DNA of 64,000 nt, taken from Haematobia irritans. Taxonomy: Eukaryota > Arthropoda > Insecta > Diptera > Muscidae. The stretch spans positions 63,364,241-63,428,240 of the forward strand of contig NC_134400.1 in the NCBI RefSeq assembly GCF_050003625.1, given 5' to 3'. The translations under genes and the position numbers were made by a program. The notes beneath the pieces were generated by a model. The model was given only the letters and a program-made list of their open reading frames with translations. It had not been told where the DNA came from and made no database searches. Shown here in pieces: positions 56,823-64,000 of the stretch (position 1 is the stretch's first letter; each line of letters begins with the position of its first letter).

Positions 56823-58650
56823 TTAATTACCACGTCTATTAGACATTCGCCAATATACAATCCAAATGATATTGAGGAAGAAGTCGATGCTTTTACAAAG
56901 CTGATGCAACAAGCGGCCTGGGAGAGTACTCCAGAACCAAGTATTCAAACAAATACGCCTCAGTATCTCCAATACATAGTAAATCAAATAAAGTTTAAAA
57001 GAAGGATTAGGCAAAAATGGCAACAAACTCGATCACCAGAGGATAAAAGAGTGTTAAACAATGCTACCAAAAAACTTAGCAGATTAATAAAACAATATAA
57101 TGACCGTACATCCCACAAGTATGTGTCCAATCTAAGTCTCAACAAACACTCCGACTATTCTCTCTGGAAGGCAGCAAAATTAAAAAATAAACCAATTGTG
57201 CAGAACGTCGCAATACTTAAAGGTAATGGTCAATGGGCCAAAAGCAATATCGAAAAGACGAACGAATTTGCGAATAATCTTCAGTTGGCCTATTCAAATT
57301 CTTATGTAACAAGCAATACAGAACCAAATCTTCAATATCAAATAAATAACTATGCAATTAGCGACTGCCGTTTGATAAAATAACTATTAAAGAAGTTTAT
57401 GATGCAGTGAATCAATTCAAGGTCAAAAAATCTGGTGGTTTCGATAAAATTAAGAAATTTGCCATACCATGGATTTATGCGTCTAACCACAATAATGAAC
57501 GCCGTCCTAAAAATTAAATATATTCCAACTTGCTGGAAAGTTGCAGATGTTGTCATGATACAAAAACCGGGGAAAACACCGCACGATCCCAATTCATACA
57601 GACCAATATCTCTGCTTCCAGTAATTGGTAAGCTATTCGAAAAACTCTTTTGCAGACGACTGGAATCATTTATTGTCTCGAAAAATATAATACCGGATCA
57701 TCAATTTGAATTCCGGAAAAAGCACTCGACAATCGAAGAAGTACATAGAGTCACCGATAATATTGAAAAAGCCTTCGAGAATAAACAAGTTTGCTCTGCT
57801 GTATTCTTGGACATTTCCAAAGCCTTCGATGGAGTATGACATGATGGTCTCCTTCTAAAGCTAACAGATTACTTCCAAAGAATTATTGTGAGATTCTAAG
57901 CTCGTACCTGAGTAATCGATTTTATAGAATATGTCCGCAAGGCAGTATACTTGGACCACTCCTGTATCTACTATACACTCACGATATGCCTGTTAACGAA
58001 GATTGTTTCATTGAACATTTGCTGATGACACAGTTTTAATGTCCTCTGGAAAAAATTCAAATGTATCCGTATATAATCTTCAAGCGTCTTTGAACAAGGT
58101 ACACGAACGGTCTAAAGCTCAACAGTAGCAAATCTGTTCATGTTGGCTTTGCGAAAATCGGCTGAAGTTACAAATCCCTAAAAATAGGCAATGAACAAGT
58201 TCCTTTTTCGAACTCAGCAAAATATTTTGGTTTTACACTGGATTCAAATTAAATTGGAAAATTCATATTGATAAAAAGTGTGAAGAACTAAATATTAAAT
58301 ACCGTAAGCTAAGTTAGTTGATCGGAAAAAATGCAGTCCTCTCCACAGATAATAAACTCTTAATATATAAACACCCATCAAAGCCAATATGGATTTATGG
58401 CATTCAGCTATGGGGTGTGCGGCAAACAGTTCTATCGAAAAAATACAAAGGTTTCAAAACAAAGTGATAAGAAGCGCAGTAAACGCTCCATGGTATGTCC
58501 GAAATAGTGACCTCCACTGAGACTTAAAAATGAAAACAATCAAAGAGGAAATCTTTAGATTTGCAGAAAAACATTTTATACGCCTCCAGAACCATACTAA
58601 TCGCGAAGCCCAAAATTTACTCCAAACTTCCAATCAACATAGATGATTGC
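56823..58650 (+). pseudogene. Jockey-type reverse transcriptase, broken
   Basis: Segments in order: an N-terminal linker (56904-57383, 159 codons open), fingers and motif A (57435-57839: VVMIQKPGKTPHDPNSYRPI, LLPVIGKLFEKL, AVFLDISKAFDGV), motif B block QGSILGPLLYLLYTHDMP at about 57935-57990, catalytic FADDTVLMSSG at about 58018-58050, and YGIQLWG at about 58398. At least six lesions separate them. The catalytic Asp pair is still encoded. Confidence 0.88.
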
Positions 58651-58870
58651 CCCGTTTCAAAAAACACGATTTATTAACTCGCTTTAATATATGAAAGCCT
58701 CAAAACCAATGAAAAATTTACAGTAATTGTCCTAGTTCGACTATATGAGACTTAGGATATTTTAAATTCAATGAATCTACTGATGTTAATAAATAAACTA
58801 TTGGTTAGTCACTTCTTCATAATAGAGACTAGTTGTAGTATAAGTTAAGCATCAAATATGTATTTGCTTA

Positions 58871-59882
58871 CATAAATAAAAAACAAGTATATACAGCACT
58901 ATGTTCGGCCGGGCCGAATCTTAAATAACCACCACCATGAACCAAATATTAGGGTTTCCTTGGAAATTTCATGAGGGCTTGAGGACTTGAGGACACTTCC
59001 TGAAGATAAATTTAAAGATTTCACCTATGAGGACTATATCAGATTCTGGATTTATAAGAACCATTTTTGTTTGAGTTTTAAAGGAATCATTAACATCTCT
59101 TGTAAGTGTGCAAGAAAATTATAAAATAACGTCTTGATTTGAAATCTTAAATCTGTAGAAGTAAAATCTGGAAATTTTACATTGAGTTTCAGGCAATTTT
59201 CATGGTCAGTGCGCCTTCTACACCCTCAAGAAGTGAAGTCGGTCTATGGAGACCATACCAAAACATGGACCGATACTCACAATTTTTGGCACACGTATTT
59301 GTGGTCCTACAATACCTCTAGATTTCCAATTTCATGTAAATTGAATAAAAACTGCGGTTTCTATAAGCCCAATTTCAGGTAAATTGAATAAAAACTGCGG
59401 TTTCTATAAGCCCAAGAAGTAAAGTCGGGAGATCGGTCTATATGGGGGCTATACCAAAACATGGACCGATACTCACCATTTTTGGCACACCTCTTTATGG
59501 TCATAAAATACCTCTAGATTTCAAATTTCAGGCAAATTGGATAAAAACTTCGATTTCTATAAGCCCAAGACCCCAAATCAGGAGGTCGGTTTATATGGGG
59601 ACTATATGAAAACCTGGACCGATATAGCCCATCTTCGAACTTGACCTGCCTGCAGACAAAAGACGAGTTTGTGCAAAATTTCAGCACGATTGCTTCATTA
59701 TTGAAGACTGTAGCGTTATTACAACAGACAGACAGACGGACATCGTTGTATCGTCTTAGAATTTCTCGCTGATCAAGAATATATATACTTTATACAGTCG
59801 GAAATCGATATTTCGATGTGTTACAAACGGAATGACAAACTTATTATACCCCCGTCACCATTCTATGGTGGTGGGTACAAAA
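58871..59882 (+). repeat. Dispersed repeat R, third copy (second subfamily)
   Basis: It starts ACAAGTATATACAGCACTAT, GTTCGGCCGGGCCGAATC, ends ACAGACAGACAGACGGACAT and TGGTGGTGGGTACAAAA. Units with GGACCGATACTCAC recur at about 59268 and 59463. It begins directly at the poly(A)-like end of the Jockey element. Confidence 0.85.
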
Positions 59883-60468
59883 AAGGCGATCTGATTACAT
59901 TTTTAAATAATAATGCGATCCACGTTTGTATTATACATACACACAGAAATCAGTTTAATAAATAAATTATTTCTTAATTCACATTGCAAGTGGCGCCATG
60001 TTATGAAAATACTGACTACGCCATTTGCGTCAGATTTTCAACTCGAAAAAAAAACAAAGTGCCACAAATGGAAAAAATTTCGCTAGTTTTTCGCATTTTG
60101 TGGTTTTGTATCGGATTTCGCTGCGGAAACCGAACATAGTATCGGCTATTAGACGCGTAAGAGACGTACAAAAGCTTTCGAAATATTACTACAGGCAACT
60201 TGAGGGACATACAATTTAACGAATAACTATGCATGAAAAACATATTAAAGAAAAATTCTTTGTTAATTGTGTTTTATTAATCTAAATATGTATTACCACA
60301 ATACAAATGCCGTTTTGGTATTACAGTGCACTCGCGGTAACGTGAACTAATTAAAACCAAGAGAGTTCACGTAACGAAAATATTCACGTTAGCGAACTTC
60401 AGCGAATTTCAGAACAAAACATACCTATATTCGGGAGTTTTACTCGTTCTAGCGTGATAATCTTTTAT
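59883..60468. other. Unclassified DNA with a possible pogo-type end
   Basis: No gene recognised; the two opposite frames at 60016-60243 show no family motif. At 60329 the sequence TACAGTGCACTCGCGGTAAC resembles a Tigger/pogo-type terminal repeat, but no partner end was found. Confidence 0.35.
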
Positions 60469-61384
60469 CAGTGTTGCCAACTCCCCAAGGCCAAAAAGCA
60501 CCAAAAAAATGTTATAAATTCTAACATACCACCTTCCACCGCAAAATCGAAAATTAAATGCTCTACTACTACTAAAACAAAAAAAAAACTTCTGAAGATG
60601 TATTATAGAACTTTTGTGAATTGAATTTCAAGAAGTTAAGGTGGGTATTAAGACCGAGTTTAGCCGCTAAAATATAAAATAGTCATTTTTTCACAATTAC
60701 TTTTCTTTAATAAATCATTTTAAGGAATACAAACTTTGTGAAAATTTGCTTTTGGCTATTCCCCATCAATTTATAATAAAATTTGCAGCAAATATGCATA
60801 ATTTTATGCCCATTTTTACTGAGACAGTTTTCACTTTAGCGGCAAAACTCAAACTTAGTACTCACCATTATGAACCGCTATTCAAGTATACACCTTGATC
60901 AGTTTCAATGCTTTCGTCCAATTCATTTTGATCAGTGATGTTTTTTAACTTTCAAAATATTAATATATGGAAGGAGTCTATTGCTTATTTCAGTTGTGCG
61001 TGCTTTTGTGAATTTAATACAAACGTTTTTAATGACATCTTTACCAAATTCAAAAATTCGGCACTCATCGCTCTACTTTCCTAGAGAATACACTAAATAA
61101 CAATATTAATTAAAAAATAATCAATACCAACTTCATAACAATCAAATTCTATATCTGGCAATAAATTTGAGTTTCTTCGACTCTTGAAAGTCTAGTCAAA
61201 ATTTTTGTATCAATTAAACTTAATACTGTTCAAAATAAAAAAAGCACCAAAAGCACTAAATGAAAATGCCAGAAAGCACCAAGTTGGTGCTTTTTTTGAA
61301 AAGGCACTAAAAATGCAATTTGGTGCTTTTTAGAAATCAAAAAGCACTAAATTTGGTGCTAGTAGCACCAAATTGGCAACACTG
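60469..61384. mobile_element. hAT-like MITE, perfect 8-bp duplication
   Basis: The ends CAGTGTTGCCAAC and ATTGGCAACACTG are inverted repeats. TCTTTTAT lies at 60461-60468 and 61385-61392. Repeated AAAGCACCAAA motifs occupy both subterminal regions. An internal inverted pair TTAGCCGCTAAAAT and TTTAGCGGCAAAAC lies near 60661 and 60837. No transposase. Confidence 0.92.
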
Positions 61385-61529
61385 TCTTTTATTTTTGTTA
61401 TTAATAATATTAAAAACTTCATGAAAAAATTAAAAAAAAAATATATCAGAAAAATATCAGTGACTATGGAATTATAAAGCAATTTAAATTAATAATTAAA
61501 GTTCACGAATATGGTGTTGACCTTTTGTT
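61385..61529. other. Short spacer before the BEL/Pao LTR
   Basis: AT-rich, no recognised feature. Confidence 0.4.
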
Positions 61530-61891
61530 TGTAATCGAAACAAACGTGTTGAGTAGTTTTTTTCATACTAAATCTTTATTTGAACCTCTGCTATCACAAA
61601 GGTTTTGACAAATCTTAAATCTAGTCTAGAGGCAACACTTGGTTACCCCATGCTAAGCCTATAATCTTATCGCTATCCTAAATATACAAATGCTGCGGAG
61701 TTTTATTATGGTCTTCTTAGGAGAGAAGATCTTAAACACAACGACACCCAAATAGAGACCACCCTAAACAACCAAATGCACTTAACATACATTATCTTCA
61801 GTGCTCTTCATGATCGTTTTTAAGGGCATTTCAATTATCAGTGGAATATCACCAACGGTGATATTACATGTTCAATGCATTTGCTTGAACA
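61530..61891 (-). repeat. Probable 3' LTR of the BEL/Pao element
   Basis: On the minus strand the env-like gene is followed by GCCCCCGGCAGAA and then TGTTCAAGC at 61891, an arrangement expected at the start of a BEL-type 3' LTR. AATAAA occurs at 61575-61580 (minus). The outer end near 61530 (TCGATTACA) is a guess. The other LTR lies outside the window, so identity cannot be tested. Confidence 0.45.
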
Positions 61892-62057
61892 TTCTGCCGG
61901 GGGCATAAATCCATTCTTGGGATTATAATTAAATTAGAGAAGTGGACTGTAAATTTAGAGTTATTATGACTGTCGCCTAGCCTGTAGATTCCAGCTGATT
62001 TTAGTTATCAATGAATATTAGGAGTAGGAAAGTTTAAAGCTGCTATTGTACGCATAC
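61892..62057 (-). other. 3' untranslated part of the BEL/Pao element
   Basis: Between the env stop at 62058-62060 and the putative LTR start. No further feature. Confidence 0.5.
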
Positions 62058-63721
62058 TTATATACTTCTTAACAAAATATATTGCTTTACAGTTAATAAA
62101 ATAACTAAAATAAAAGCCACGTGACCGCTCATATGATGGAAATGCAAACCCTTCAAGTGGAGATTTGTCTTCTGGACGTCTTTTAATTTCTTCATGACTT
62201 CATCGACTTTTTTAGTATGGTTGATGATCATAGGTCCTAATGGTATTAAATTAAATTCAGCTATCTGCGCAATGTCGGCCGTGAAAGTCATCCTGTCTTC
62301 CATGACCCGGGTAGATTGAAGGCTGAGCGGAGCTGTAATGGTCGTCCCTCGAACTCTTATGGTGCAGCCAGCTTCAACTTCCAAGATACCTTGAGGCGGT
62401 AATTCAATCATCCGTTGAGCACGATCCATACACTGTATATGACCAGCCGTTTGATTGAAAACTTTGAAGATCCAACCATTTGTAAGCTCAAGTTTTTCCC
62501 AGAAAGCGTCGATCACAAAATCAGCGAACTGGCAGTTTGGACTGATTAGGGGTTTCAGTGGCGATGTCTCACACGATTGATCGTTAGCATCTCTACAGGG
62601 CCAACCTCCGTCACACACGTATTCATCTTCTGCAAACGTCTGACAATTATTTAGATCCGCTTGCGACAACAAGTGATACGAGTCCATTTTTAAGTTATAA
62701 ATCATGTATTCATTTCGCAGGACGGGTATCATTTTCCTTCCCAGCTTCTCGAAAGGAATTCCAATTAATTTATGGAGCTGCGATACCTGGTCATTAAATA
62801 GAGGCACCCATACAGATACTACCAGGCGGTCTCCGATAACAGTAGCCTTCGCCTTTAAAAGTTTATATATGCTGCGAAGCTGGTTCTCCGCTGTTCCTGG
62901 CAACTTCAAGTGCTCCGGGATGTGCTCTCGAATTTTGTTTATCTCTTCCTGCAACTGTATAGGCGTTATTAAGGAAGGATTTAATTTCCCGTGATTCATG
63001 TCGATCAGCAACGCCAACATTTGTAGTTGAATTTTTTCATTTTCTTCCACAATGATCTGAAGTTCCTTAGCAATCATAAAGAACTTATTCGACTCCCGAT
63101 GGAAGAAATAGTCCTCTTTAACTGTCTCTGTGATATTATCAATGCGGGCACCTATACTTTTAAAGGTTTTGTTGACGTCATCTGTTGTTCGCCGCAGGAT
63201 ATTTAAGGTGGACTCCACTACCGATGTTTGTTGTTTCACGAGATACTTTAGATTATGTTGGTTATCTAGTAGACTCTTCATATTCTCCTCCATGGCTTTC
63301 CTATCCTCAGAATCCATTGTACCGAAAAGAATGTGCTGACGCGATCCGATGAACTCCAATGGGGCTCGTTTGGTTCTTTTATCATCGCGCGGAAAAAGGA
63401 ATTGATTTGTTCTTTCCATATTTAGTAACTGGCGTTCGATGGTACCCAGTATATGACTGCACTGAGCTTCGAACGACTGCAGTTTCGTACACGTCCGCCG
63501 CATATCTTTTAGGACGGGATCAGCCTTTTCAATCACGCCAAAAAAGGTTCCATATCGAAATATACAACCAAATTCCATTTTGACGAAACTACATCTACGG
63601 AACCGATATGATCAAGGTATATTATGGCCGAGTCCTTCACGCTCTTCAGCGATGTCCCAATCGGTAGGGAACTTGATACACCTCCAATAAATATCAAAAG
63701 TAACGCCCAAATATGAGACAT
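62058..63721 (-). pseudogene. BEL/Pao env-like glycoprotein, frameshifted
   Basis: An old endogenous insect retroelement envelope-like gene. A signal-peptide-like hydrophobic start follows the ATG at 63719-63721. That frame ends at about 63533, while the main frame covers 62058-63578, so one frameshift in the overlap 63533-63578 breaks the gene. In the main frame there is a basic cleavage-like site (KRTKR), a heptad-rich coiled-coil region, several paired Cys near the C-terminal third and a terminal hydrophobic anchor of about 20 residues. This layout resembles the baculovirus F-type family carried by some insect retroelements. It is predicted to be a membrane protein, inactive as it stands. 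Confidence 0.8.
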
Positions 63722-64000
63722 TTTTATTCTTGATCTGCTGCCAAACGTCGTGCAATTTACCCGTGTAATCTTCGGTGGCTCTTGTTCCGAGGACACATTC
63801 TCCAAAGGGCATATCTTATTTATTGGCCTCTTCATAGAATTAGAAGCAGTTTTTACTGTGACAGCTCTCACTAAGCCGTCCTTTCCAGGATGCACATTCG
63901 TAATTCGCCCTAGAGGCCACCTTGCCGGATGGGTTTCCTCATTCTTCAAAATGACAACTTGACCTTCCTGCAGATTTTGTTTTACAGTCTTCCATTTGTA
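63722..64000 (-). pseudogene. BEL/Pao pol C-terminus, cut by the window edge
   Basis: The minus strand reads PARWPLGRITNVHPGKDGLV and VKRPINKICPLE-like sequence, the conserved end of BEL/Pao polyproteins after the integrase (DUF5641-type). The frame runs into the env start without a stop. Integrase and RT would lie beyond 64000. Confidence 0.85.

Larger units (their letters stand above)
54486..58870 (+). mobile_element. Jockey-type LINE, degenerate
   Basis: It shows ORF1 (about 54658-56090) with zinc knuckles, ORF2 (about 56115-58650) with endonuclease and RT, then a short 3' part ending ATAAATAAAAAAC at 58870. There is no RNase H. Many stops and indels break both frames. It lies exactly between two R repeats. 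Confidence 0.85.

Noticed and set aside
60016..60243. Two overlapping frames of 64-75 codons on opposite strands
   Set aside because: No motif, no splice or start context, and no similarity to a known family.

Overview
The window looks like intergenic or intronic DNA from a higher fly, most probably a muscid. This is inferred from the dispersed-repeat families, the transposon families and one Drosophila-like neural immunoglobulin exon; no species is proven. It is AT-rich and almost wholly made of transposable elements inserted into one another. Only one piece of ordinary host gene is recognised: an Ig-domain exon on the + strand at 43589-43927, so much of the window may be intron of that gene.

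Layout. 1-3.6 kb: decayed LINE pieces and small inverted-repeat elements. 3.9-8.7 kb: a LOA-type LINE on the minus strand, pierced by frameshifts. 8.7-15 kb: MITEs, a dispersed 153-bp-period repeat carrying a SINE, a broken Tc1-like transposon and a foldback MITE. 15-32 kb: two neighbouring copies of one element, here called M. The first has swollen to about 13.6 kb because a MITE with a mariner inside, a 3.9-kb element with exon-like blocks (here called N), another MITE, and a dispersed repeat holding a Transib (RAG1-related) transposon all landed in it. 32-36 kb: a palindromic M copy and a long (TA)n tract. 36-39.8 kb: a second LOA LINE copy with a SINE and two MITEs in it. 39.8-43.4 kb: two inverted copies of another element, one hosting a 2.5-kb hAT-like element. 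43.6 kb: the Ig exon. 45-45.7 kb: a Penelope-like remnant. 45.9-51.9 kb: a third LOA copy, interrupted by a full-length M. 52.2-59.9 kb: two more dispersed repeats with a degenerate Jockey-type LINE between them. 60.5-61.4 kb: a hAT-type MITE. 61.5-64 kb: the 3' part of a BEL/Pao retroelement on the minus strand, with the pol end, a broken env-like frame and a probable LTR.

How the parts relate. Homologous copies act as empty sites for one another, so many insertions can be dated relative to each other and their target duplications read directly: TA, CA or TG for the CACTG-ended MITEs, 8 bp for hAT-like elements, 5 bp for Transib, TTAA for a piggyBac-like MITE, and 14 bp for the SINE. The SINE carries the same 3' tail as the LOA LINE, the expected sign of a SINE that borrows that LINE's reverse transcriptase. 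No prokaryotic features, CRISPR arrays or functional tRNA genes were found. All names other than family names are local labels.
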